Assembly: GCA_030641945.1 (NCBI GenBank)
Contig: DAOWLL010000129.1
Coordinates: 1-5,816 of the forward strand
Source of the DNA: Gammaproteobacteria bacterium
GTDB taxonomy: Bacteria; Pseudomonadota; Gammaproteobacteria; SZUA-229
DNA length: 5,816 nt
Reading direction: 5' to 3'
Part shown: positions 1-5,816 of the stretch, piece by piece
How the letters are laid out: the number at the start of each line of letters is the position of its first letter
Numbering within the stretch: the first letter of the stretch is position 1
Position numbers and translations under genes: made by a program
The notes under the pieces: model-generated
The model's database searches: none
What the model saw: the letters and a program-made list of their open reading frames with translations, nothing else
Told to the model about the DNA's origin: nothing

Positions 1-2522
1 AATTTATCAAGAACAATGCGGCAGCAGCAGCAGCAACGGCTGCGGGGGTGACGCTGCCCGCAATCAATTTGGCCTTTGCAGCGCCGGATAACGAGATCCG
101 CTGGGACAAGGCGGCCTGCCGTTTCTGCGGTACCGGCTGCAGTGTACTGGTAGGCACGAAAGATGGCCGCGTAGTCGCCACCCAGGGTGACCCCGATGCA
201 CCGGTAAACCGTGGGCTCAACTGTATCAAGGGCTATTTCCTGTCCAAGATCATGTACGGTGAAGACCGTCTGACCCGGCCGCTATTGCGCATGAGCAACG
301 GCAAGTACGACAAGGAAGGCGACTTTACACCCGTGAGTTGGGAAAAAGCATTTGACGTCATGGAAGAAAAATTCAAGGCTGCACTCAAGCACGACCTTGA
401 AGCCAATAAAGGCAAAAAACCGGAAGAAATTGTTTCGACAGTGGGCATGTTTGGCTCCGGTCAGTGGACCGTGTGGGAAGGTTACGCCGCTTCAAAACTC
501 TATAAAGCAGGCTTTCGTTCCAACAACATCGACCCGAATGCACGTCACTGCATGGCCTCTGCCGTAGGCGCATTTATCCGTGGTTTTGGCTCAGATGAAC
601 CCATGGGTTGTTACGATGACCTGGAACATGCTGATGCCTTTGTTCTGTGGGGCTCCAACATGGCGGAAATGCACCCCATCCTGTGGTCGCGCCTCACCGA
701 TACCCGCCTGACCAAAAAAGGCAGCGAAGTACACGTGCTGTCGACCTTCGAACATCGCTGTTTCGACCTCGGCGACAACAACATGGTGTTCACACCACAA
801 ACAGACCTTGCCATTCTGAACTACATAGCGAACTACATCATTCAAAACAAGGCCTACAGCAAAGACTTCCTCGACAAGCACGTTAACTTCACCAAAACAC
901 CTACCGATATCGGATACGGCCTGCGCCCGGAGCATCCACTGCAGCAGAAAGCCAAGAACGCCAACAAGGGTAAATTATCCAAGATCAGCTTCGAGGAATA
1001 TGCCAGGTCTGTTGAACCTTACACGCTTGAATACACCGCAGAACTGTCTGGTGTACCCAAAGAAAAACTGGAACGCCTGGCCAAACTCTATGCTGACCCC
1101 GACAGGAAGATCACCTCTTTCTGGACCATGGGCTTCAACCAGCATACGCGTGGTGTCTGGGCCAACGGCCTGATGTATAACGTACACCTGTTAACGGGTA
1201 AAATTTCCGAGCCGGGCAATGGACCGTTCTCACTGACCGGACAGCCTTCCGCTTGTGGTACTGCACGTGAAGTAGGCACCTTCGCCCACCGCCTGCCGGC
1301 CGACTACGTGGTCATGAAAAAACCGCACCGCGACTTTGCAGAGAAAATCTGGGACCTGCCTGAAGACACCCTGCCCGGTAAGAAGGGCTACCACGCAGTA
1401 CTGCAAAACCGCATGCTGAAAGACGGCAAGCTCACTGCCTACTGGGTTCAGTGCAACAACAACATGCAGGCCGCGGCCAACATGAACGAGGAGACCTTCC
1501 CTGGCTACCGCAACCCGGATAACTTCATCGTAGTCTCCGACCCCTACCCAACCGTCACCGCAATGGCCGCCGACCTGATTTTACCGACAGCCATGTGGAC
1601 GGAAAAAGAAGGCGCCTACGGCAATGCCGAGCGCCGCACCCAGTTCTGGCGTGAGCAGGTGAGTGCGCCCGGCGAATCCAAGTCAGACATGTGGCAGGTG
1701 GTCGAGTTCTCCAAACGCTTCAAGGTTGAAGACGCATGGCCGGAAGAAATTATCGCGAAAAAACCCGAGCTGCGCGGCAAAACTTTATATGAAGTGTTGT
1801 TCGCCAATGGCCAGGTTGACAAGTTCCCGAAACAGACGGTTACCGACAGTGACGGCAACAAGTACAGCAACCACGAAATGGAAGACTTCGGTTTCTATAT
1901 ACAGAAAGGCATGTTCGAAGAATACCGCCGCTTCCAGCATGAAGGCCCTAAAGTCGGCCACGAACTGGCGCCGTTCGATACCTATCACAAGGTTCGCGGA
2001 CTACGCTGGCCTGTTATTGACGGCAAGGAAACCCTGTGGCGCTATCGTGAAGGCTATGACCCGTATGTTAAAGCCGGAGAAGACATCAAGTTCTACGGCA
2101 GGAAAGACGGCAAGGCCAACATTATCACCGCACCGTACGAACCGGCTGCTGAAAGCCCGGATGATGAATACGATTTATGGTTGTGCACAGGCCGCGTGCT
2201 CGAGCACTGGCATTCCGGTTCTATGACACGCCGGGTACCGGAACTGTATCGTTCATTTCCTGATGCGGTCATCTTCATGCACCCTGATGATGCCAAAAAG
2301 CGTGGCTTAAGTCGCGGCCTGCCCGCCAAGATAGTGAGCCGCCGTGGTGAAATTACTGCACGCATAGAAACACGCGGACGCAATAAAGTACCCGAGGGCC
2401 TGATCTTCGTGCCCTGGTTCGATGCAGCGCGACTGATTAACAAGGTCACACTGGACGCCACTGATCCGCTGTCCAAGGAAACGGACTACAAGAAGTGCGC
2501 GGTCAAGGTGGTCAAGGCCTGA
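1..2522 (+). CDS. napA: Periplasmic nitrate reductase catalytic subunit NapA (5' partial)
   Basis: NapA reduces nitrate to nitrite in the periplasm using a Mo-bis-MGD cofactor and one [4Fe-4S] cluster, with electrons from NapB. The frame is open from position 3, so the window starts inside the gene. The first visible residues, FIKNN followed by an alanine-rich stretch, are the end of a Tat signal peptide; the twin arginines would lie just upstream. Cleavage is probably after AFA at about position 80. The GTG at 48 is therefore not the true start. Numbering from that GTG, the cluster cysteines are C24, C27, C31 and C59, with the conserved electron-relay lysine K61. The Mo-ligand cysteine is C168 in NARHCMASA. 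The [20 protein letters not shown] block lies at 398-417, and the C-terminal dinucleotide-binding domain begins near 708 ([20 protein letters not shown]). The gene ends in tandem stops, TGA then TAA. About 11 extra residues near 115-132 are noted relative to E. coli NapA. Identification is very secure. Confidence 0.98.
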   Translation, partial: FIKNNAAAAAATAAGVTLPAINLAFAAPDNEIRWDKAACRFCGTGCSVLVGTKDGRVVATQGDPDAPVNRGLNCIKGYFLSKIMYGEDRLTRPLLRMSNGKYDKEGDFTPVSWEKAFDVMEEKFKAALKHDLEANKGKKPEEIVSTVGMFGSGQWTVWEGYAASKLYKAGFRSNNIDPNARHCMASAVGAFIRGFGSDEPMGCYDDLEHADAFVLWGSNMAEMHPILWSRLTDTRLTKKGSEVHVLSTFEHRCFDLGDNNMVFTPQTDLAILNYIANYIIQNKAYSKDFLDKHVNFTKTPTDIGYGLRPEHPLQQKAKNANKGKLSKISFEEYARSVEPYTLEYTAELSGVPKEKLERLAKLYADPDRKITSFWTMGFNQHTRGVWANGLMYNVHLLTGKISEPGNGPFSLTGQPSACGTAREVGTFAHRLPADYVVMKKPHRDFAEKIWDLPEDTLPGKKGYHAVLQNRMLKDGKLTAYWVQCNNNMQAAANMNEETFPGYRNPDNFIVVSDPYPTVTAMAADLILPTAMWTEKEGAYGNAERRTQFWREQVSAPGESKSDMWQVVEFSKRFKVEDAWPEEIIAKKPELRGKTLYEVLFANGQVDKFPKQTVTDSDGNKYSNHEMEDFGFYIQKGMFEEYRRFQHEGPKVGHELAPFDTYHKVRGLRWPVIDGKETLWRYREGYDPYVKAGEDIKFYGRKDGKANIITAPYEPAAESPDDEYDLWLCTGRVLEHWHSGSMTRRVPELYRSFPDAVIFMHPDDAKKRGLSRGLPAKIVSRRGEITARIETRGRNKVPEGLIFVPWFDAARLINKVTLDATDPLSKETDYKKCAVKVVKA
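21..35 (+). repeat. (GCA)5 trinucleotide tract in the napA signal peptide
   Basis: Five consecutive GCA codons encode alanines in the hydrophobic core of the NapA Tat signal peptide, preceded by GCG and followed by ACG GCT GCG. Alanine runs are usual in this part of NapA. Here the run is built from one repeated codon, so it is a perfect trinucleotide repeat. Slippage would change length without breaking the frame. Confidence 0.8.
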
Positions 2523-2540
2523 TAACGCTGTTGCTGCACC

Positions 2541-3428
2541 ATGAATACACCGAGCCCTGAAAAAAAGCGCAGTGCACCCAATTCGGCCAGCCGTCGGCGG
2601 TTTCTTGTAGATACCGCACGTACGGCCGGCAGCATTGTGCTATTCAGCCTCGGTGTCGGCCTGTACTCACGCCAGTCCGCCTCGACGCCCGCCCAGGCAC
2701 TTCGTCCTCCCGGCGCACTGGATGAAGACAAGTTCCTCGGTGCCTGTGTACGTTGCGGCCTTTGTGTTCGAGACTGTCCTTTCGATACATTGGATCTGGC
2801 AAAGCTGGGTGACCCGGTTACCACAGGCACACCCTATTTCATTGCCCGCGATGTGCCGTGTGAAATGTGCGATGACATTCCCTGTGTCAAAGCCTGCCCA
2901 ACTGGCGCCCTGGACCACAGCCTTGAGAATATCGACGATGCACGCATGGGGCTTGCTGTTCTGATTGATGAAGAAAACTGTCTCAACTTCCAGGGACTGC
3001 GTTGCGACGTCTGTTATCGCGTCTGCCCCGCAATCGACAAGGCCATTACACTGGAACTCGAATCCAATATGCGCAGTGGTAAACATGCCGTGTTTATCCC
3101 TACTGTGCACTCAGACCACTGTACCGGTTGCGGCAAATGTGAACGCGCCTGTGTGCTTGAAGAAGCTGCGATAAAAATACTGCCTATACAACTGGCAAAA
3201 GGCGAACTGGGTCATCATTATCGCTGGGGCTGGAAAGAAAAAGATAAGGCTGGATCAAGCCTGGTAACTCCGGATGTACAGCACCGTTACAACCTGCCGC
3301 AGGGTCAGCGTTACGATTACGATGGCAAGGGATTGATCTTCGATGAAAATAACGGCTCGTCAAGTGAAACGCCTTTTGATAGCAATCCGCTGAATACATT
3401 GAAACGTGGAATGGAGCAGGACCAGTGA
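2541..3428 (+). CDS. napG: Tat-exported ferredoxin-type quinol dehydrogenase component NapG
   Basis: NapG is a periplasmic ferredoxin that works with membrane protein NapH to pass electrons from quinol toward NapA (family knowledge, MauM/NapG type). The 295-residue product begins with a Tat signal: SRRRFL at 17-22 and a hydrophobic core around 29-42. Four cysteine clusters follow, consistent with four [4Fe-4S] centres: [12 protein letters not shown] (69-80), [14 protein letters not shown] (107-120), C147 with CDVCYRVCP (155-163), and [11 protein letters not shown] (194-204). The conserved block [11 protein letters not shown] is at 221-231. The E. coli protein, recalled as about 231 residues, ends soon after that point, while this one runs on for about 60 polar residues. 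The ATG is 18 nt after the napA stop and is the only start candidate, since an in-frame TAA lies at 2523-2525. No clear Shine-Dalgarno sequence is seen, so re-initiation by ribosomes leaving napA is plausible. Confidence 0.96.
   Translation: MNTPSPEKKRSAPNSASRRRFLVDTARTAGSIVLFSLGVGLYSRQSASTPAQALRPPGALDEDKFLGACVRCGLCVRDCPFDTLDLAKLGDPVTTGTPYFIARDVPCEMCDDIPCVKACPTGALDHSLENIDDARMGLAVLIDEENCLNFQGLRCDVCYRVCPAIDKAITLELESNMRSGKHAVFIPTVHSDHCTGCGKCERACVLEEAAIKILPIQLAKGELGHHYRWGWKEKDKAGSSLVTPDVQHRYNLPQGQRYDYDGKGLIFDENNGSSSETPFDSNPLNTLKRGMEQDQ
3413..3420 (+). promoter_or_regulatory. Ribosome binding site for napH
   Basis: GGAGCAGG lies inside the end of napG, with GGAG 8 nt before the GTG at 3425. It supports that GTG as the napH start and the 4-bp GTGA overlap with the napG stop. 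Confidence 0.65.
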
Positions 3429-4363
3429 AACGGTTACACAATCCCGGCGCTGATGCTATCAAGACCAAAGGCTGGCTGCGGGCAAATAAATGGTTACTCG
3501 CTCGCCGCTTCACTCAGCTATCGATACTGTTACTGTTCCTGCTTGGCCCCTGGTTTGGAATCTGGCTGATCAAGGGCAACCTCAACTCAAGTCTGATACT
3601 GAATGTACTGCCCTTAACCGACCCCTTTGTATTACTGCAGTCTTTGATATCAGGACATATTCCTGAAGCAACCGCTATCACCGGGGCAATTATTGTGCTG
3701 GTGTTCTACATGCTGGTTGGCGGCCGCGTTTACTGCTCGTGGGTTTGCCCGGTAAACATGATTACAGATGCAGCACACTGGTTACGCGAACGCCTGGGTA
3801 TAAGTGGCGCCTCTCGCCTGTCTCGAAATACACGCTACTGGCTGCTCGGCGCCGTGCTTGTACTGGCTCTGTCTACCGGTAGTATTGCCTGGGAAACCGT
3901 GAATCCTGTATCGATGGTGCATCGCGGCCTGATATTCGGCATGGGCCTGGCATGGGTTGTGATAGTCGCTGTTTTCATGTTTGATTTTCTCGTCAGTCGC
4001 CGCGGCTGGTGCAGTCATCTTTGCCCTGTAGGTGCTTTCTACAGCGCGCTTGGAACACACAGCCTGGTCAGGGTGCGTGCCGATGCACGTGATCAATGTG
4101 ACGACTGCATGGATTGCTTTATTGTTTGCCCTGAGCAGCAGGTTATACGCCCTGCACTAAAAGGCGCCGACAAAGGCATTGGCCCGGTGATCACATCAGC
4201 CAACTGCACTAATTGTGGCCGCTGCATTGATGTATGCGCCAAAGATGTATTTCATTTCGGAAACAGATTCAACAACCAAAGTTACAACAATCCGGTTCAT
4301 GAGCATACACATGAACGCAATAAAGAACATACCAATCATTCTACTGGAGCAGAGGTTTTATGA
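3425..4363 (+). CDS. napH: Membrane ferredoxin-type quinol dehydrogenase component NapH
   Basis: NapH is the inner-membrane partner of NapG and is thought to oxidise ubiquinol and hand electrons to NapG. The 312-residue product shows four hydrophobic segments, at roughly 30-49, 83-100, 138-155 and 168-190. Two cytoplasmic-type CxxxCP motifs follow segments 2 and 4: CSWVCP (104-109) and CSHLCP (196-201). The C-terminal domain carries two [4Fe-4S] motifs: [12 protein letters not shown] (225-236) and [11 protein letters not shown] (261-271). These are the hallmark motifs of the NapH family. The start is a GTG whose last two bases fall in the napG stop (GTGA overlap), with a good ribosome binding site upstream, so translation is probably coupled to napG. 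The last 30 or so residues form a polar tail rich in Asn and His, [14 protein letters not shown] at 292-305, beyond the usual end of the ferredoxin domain. E. coli NapH is recalled as about 287 residues. The end overlaps napB by 4 bp. Confidence 0.96.
   Translation: MKRLHNPGADAIKTKGWLRANKWLLARRFTQLSILLLFLLGPWFGIWLIKGNLNSSLILNVLPLTDPFVLLQSLISGHIPEATAITGAIIVLVFYMLVGGRVYCSWVCPVNMITDAAHWLRERLGISGASRLSRNTRYWLLGAVLVLALSTGSIAWETVNPVSMVHRGLIFGMGLAWVVIVAVFMFDFLVSRRGWCSHLCPVGAFYSALGTHSLVRVRADARDQCDDCMDCFIVCPEQQVIRPALKGADKGIGPVITSANCTNCGRCIDVCAKDVFHFGNRFNNQSYNNPVHEHTHERNKEHTNHSTGAEVL
4346..4355 (+). promoter_or_regulatory. Ribosome binding site for napB, ambiguous start
   Basis: GGAGCAGAGG ends 4 nt before the ATG at 4360 and 7 nt before a second in-frame ATG at 4363. 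The spacing from the GAGG core favours the second ATG, while the first gives the ATGA overlap with the napH stop. Either choice changes the precursor by only one residue, inside the signal peptide. Confidence 0.6.
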
Positions 4364-4821
4364 TGATTAAAAAACTATCCATAATCGCATCTATTACGCT
4401 TGGGTTGCTTGCAGCCACTGCCATATCCATGCCGGCAAACTCAGCTGAAATCGAATCACTGCGTGGCAGTTCGGAGCTGGACCAGGACAGCAAGGCGCCT
4501 GAACTGAAAAAGTATGCAAAGGACGGTGAACCCATTGCGCGTGATTATGTTCAGCAGCCACCGTTGATTCCACACAAGATTAAAGGCTACAAAGTCAATC
4601 TTAAATCCAACAAGTGTTTGTCGTGTCATAGCTGGAAAAATTACCGCGAGGCAGGCGCAACAAAAATCAGCCAGACACATTTTGAAGACAGGGATGAAAA
4701 TGTATTAGCAAATATCTCGGCCCGCCGTTACTTCTGCACCCAGTGCCATGTACCCCAGGTGAATGCACAACCATTGGTTGAAAATCAATTCGAGCCGATA
4801 ACCGCTATTTCCGGAGAATAA
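4360..4821 (+). CDS. napB: Periplasmic nitrate reductase dihaem cytochrome c subunit NapB
   Basis: NapB is the small electron-transfer subunit that passes electrons from NapC to NapA in the periplasm. The 153-residue precursor has a Sec-type signal peptide: KK at 4-5, a hydrophobic core at about 6-22, and likely cleavage after ANSA at residue 29. Two haem c attachment motifs are present, CLSCH (86-90) and CTQCH (126-130). The expected distal histidines are H72 in PPLIPHKI and H107 in SQTHFEDR, so both haems should be bis-histidine ligated as in known NapB structures. The conserved RRYFCTQCHVPQ block is intact. Length and order match the family, with no sign of truncation. The gene overlaps napH by 4 bp (ATGA) and is followed by 35 nt before napC. 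Haem attachment needs cytochrome c maturation genes, which are not in the window. Confidence 0.97.
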   Translation: MMIKKLSIIASITLGLLAATAISMPANSAEIESLRGSSELDQDSKAPELKKYAKDGEPIARDYVQQPPLIPHKIKGYKVNLKSNKCLSCHSWKNYREAGATKISQTHFEDRDENVLANISARRYFCTQCHVPQVNAQPLVENQFEPITAISGE

Positions 4822-4845
4822 GAACCAGAGCCAAAACCTATCTAT

Positions 4846-4850
4846 GGAAA
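4846..4850 (+). promoter_or_regulatory. Weak ribosome binding site for napC
   Basis: GGAAA lies 6 nt before the ATG at 4857 in the 35-nt napB-napC spacer. It is a modest match only. The other ATG in the spacer, at 4844, is out of frame with napC, so 4857 remains the best start. Confidence 0.4.
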
Positions 4851-4856
4851 CAAGTT

Positions 4857-5483
4857 ATGAACAGTAATAAATCAAATGAATGCAGCGGCGTTATATGCCG
4901 TCTGTGGCAAGTTCTGAAAAAACCTTCTGTAACATATTCGCTTGGCGCTCTGCTCACTGTTGGCTTTGTTCTGGGAATTATCTTCTGGGGCGGCTTTAAC
5001 ACGGCAATGGAAATGACCAATAATGAAGAATTTTGTATTTCATGTCATGAAATGCAAGACAATGTCTTCATGGAATACAAGGAAACCATCCATTACAGTA
5101 ATCGCACCGGTGTGCGCGCCACCTGTCCTGACTGCCATGTGCCGAAAGAATGGCATTACAAGGTTGCACGCAAGATACAGGCCAGCAACGAGCTGCTACA
5201 CAAGGCACTGGGTTCCATCGACACACGTGAGAAGTTCGAGGCCAAGCGCCTGAAGCTCGCTAAAAATGTCTGGCGTGCGATGGAAGAGACGGATTCACGT
5301 GAATGCCGCAACTGCCATAACTTCGAGTTCATGGACTTCGGCGAACAGGGCCGGCGGGCGGTCAAGCGACATGCACAAGGCCTTGACGAGGGCAAAACCT
5401 GCATCGACTGCCACAAGGGCATCGCACACGAACTGCCGGATATGCACGACGTCGATCCGACCTCGGTTGTCGGTACCCTCTGA
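4857..5483 (+). CDS. napC: Membrane-anchored tetrahaem cytochrome c quinol dehydrogenase NapC
   Basis: NapC belongs to the NapC/NirT/NrfH family. It is anchored in the inner membrane, oxidises quinol and delivers electrons to NapB/NapA. The 208-residue product has a short cytoplasmic N-terminus, one uncleaved membrane helix (about 28-47, ending in FWGGFNTAME) and a periplasmic domain. That domain has four haem c motifs: CISCH (60-64), CPDCH (90-94), CRNCH (150-154) and CIDCH (182-186). Conserved blocks such as EEFCISCHEM, GVRATCPDCHVP and TCIDCHKGIAHELPDM identify it as NapC rather than NrfH. The length is close to the roughly 200 residues recalled for E. coli. The N-terminal tail carries two cysteines, C9 and C14, at a place where the E. 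coli sequence as recalled has none. It is the last gene of the visible operon. In E. coli the ccm haem-maturation genes follow at this point, and here they do not. Confidence 0.97.
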   Translation: MNSNKSNECSGVICRLWQVLKKPSVTYSLGALLTVGFVLGIIFWGGFNTAMEMTNNEEFCISCHEMQDNVFMEYKETIHYSNRTGVRATCPDCHVPKEWHYKVARKIQASNELLHKALGSIDTREKFEAKRLKLAKNVWRAMEETDSRECRNCHNFEFMDFGEQGRRAVKRHAQGLDEGKTCIDCHKGIAHELPDMHDVDPTSVVGTL

Positions 5484-5539
5484 TCTGGCAACATATGCTA
5501 CAAGAGAACCTCATCTCACAACAGATAACATAAGTAGAA

Positions 5540-5586
5540 AACCGGCCAGTTGGTTCATATATCTGCCAATAACCAGCTGGCCAGTT
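5540..5586 (+). repeat. Imperfect inverted repeat, candidate transcript-end hairpin
   Basis: Arms of 16 nt at 5540-5555 and 5571-5586 are separated by a 15-nt loop. By hand pairing there are 14 Watson-Crick pairs, one U-G wobble and one C-A mismatch. It lies 56 nt after the napC stop, where an operon terminator would be expected. No T run follows the right arm, so it is not a textbook intrinsic terminator. It may instead stabilise the mRNA 3' end or be a remnant of a mobile repeat. GGCCAGTTG also occurs as a direct repeat at 5544-5552 and 5579-5587, because the arm core is itself nearly palindromic. Confidence 0.55.
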
Positions 5587-5743
5587 GCTATGAAACCTGC
5601 TCTCATACTATCGCCAGAAAAGAGGAATAGCGCTCCAATGTCGCAATAGACAAACTATCCATCCTTATACACCTTAATCCAGCTTCATTCCTTCTCTCTA
5701 TTTGGAGTCTTCACCCCATCAAGTGGGTAAAAATTCAAATGAT

Positions 5744-5795
5744 TGCCACAGAGTCACAGAGAACACAGAGGTTTTAGCCGCAAATAACGCGAATG
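5744..5795. repeat. Degenerate short-period repeat cluster (CACAGAG ×3, then CGCRAAT-like ×2)
   Basis: CACAGAG occurs three times, at 5747-5753, 5755-5761 and 5764-5770, spaced 8 and 9 nt apart. After GTTTTAGC come two related units, CGCAAAT and CGCGAAT, at about 5779-5785 and 5788-5794, spaced 9 nt. The wording resembles a class of short intergenic repeats (CCACAGAG-ACACAGAG type) that I recall seeing in many bacterial genomes, often in intergenic space. The repeat units are read directly from the sequence. Membership in a dispersed family is inference. Confidence 0.55.
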
Positions 5796-5816
5796 CTTTT
5801 ATTAAAGCTACCATTC

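Larger units (their letters stand above)
5484..5816. other. Intergenic region after napC, no gene recognised
   Basis: This 333-bp stretch to the window end is visibly richer in A and T than the nap genes. Neither strand shows an open frame with a recognisable protein. The frame that continues past the napC stop to 5649 is a shadow of napC, and its tail has no family features. The region holds an imperfect hairpin (5540-5586), a cluster of short degenerate repeats near its end (about 5744-5795), and a small palindrome, GCTTT-TATT-AAAGC, at 5795-5808. No tRNA or other RNA gene was recognised. It probably marks the 3' end of the nap transcription unit. Confidence 0.7.

Noticed and set aside
48..50. 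GTG as the napA start codon
   Set aside because: The coding frame and the Tat signal peptide continue upstream to the window edge, so the gene is 5' truncated by the window.
1663..2226. 187-codon open frame on the + strand inside napA
   Set aside because: It lies wholly inside napA in another frame and its product is low-complexity and unlike any known family. napA is fully conserved through this region.
2667..3110. 147-codon open frame on the - strand opposite napG
   Set aside because: It is antisense to the conserved cysteine clusters of napG and has no recognisable domain or ribosome binding site.
5266..5649. 127-codon open frame overlapping the end of napC
   Set aside because: Most of it is an out-of-frame reading of napC, and the part beyond napC shows no protein-like features.
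5795..5808. Small palindrome GCTTT-TATT-AAAGC as a terminator
   Set aside because: The stem is only 5 bp and AT-rich with no T run after it, so it is too weak to call.
5484..5816. FNR- or NarP-type regulatory site in the intergenic tail
   Set aside because: No convincing TTGAT-N4-ATCAA match or paired NarP heptamers were found by eye. The nap control region should lie upstream of the window.

Overview
This window is most of a periplasmic nitrate reductase (Nap) operon on the + strand, in the order napA-napG-napH-napB-napC, followed by about 330 bp with no convincing gene. The order and protein sequences match the napFDAGHBC arrangement known from Escherichia coli and other Gammaproteobacteria. 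All five proteins are closely related to the enterobacterial ones, as recalled from memory. The host is therefore most likely a gammaproteobacterium with moderate GC content. The exact taxon cannot be read from the sequence.

Layout: positions 1-2522 are napA, cut at its 5' end inside the Tat signal peptide. Positions 2541-3428 are napG (Tat-exported ferredoxin with four [4Fe-4S] clusters), 3425-4363 napH (membrane iron-sulfur protein), 4360-4821 napB (periplasmic dihaem cytochrome c) and 4857-5483 napC (membrane-anchored tetrahaem cytochrome c). napG/napH and napH/napB each overlap by 4 bp, which suggests translational coupling. napF, napD and the operon promoter would lie upstream, outside the window. 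Positions 5484-5816 are AT-richer and hold a long imperfect hairpin (5540-5586) and a cluster of short degenerate repeats (about 5744-5795).

How the genes work together, from established knowledge of the family: NapC and the NapGH pair both take electrons from the quinol pool. NapC passes them to NapB, which feeds the molybdenum enzyme NapA, and NapA reduces nitrate to nitrite in the periplasm. NapGH gives a second quinol-oxidising route. All cofactor ligands that could be checked by eye are intact, so the system looks functional.

No new biological system is evident. The points worth a second look are modest: an extended NapG C-terminus, a histidine-rich NapH tail, a cysteine pair at the NapC N-terminus, an insertion in NapA, a repeated GGAGCAG signal at the two overlapping junctions, and the hairpin and repeat cluster after napC.
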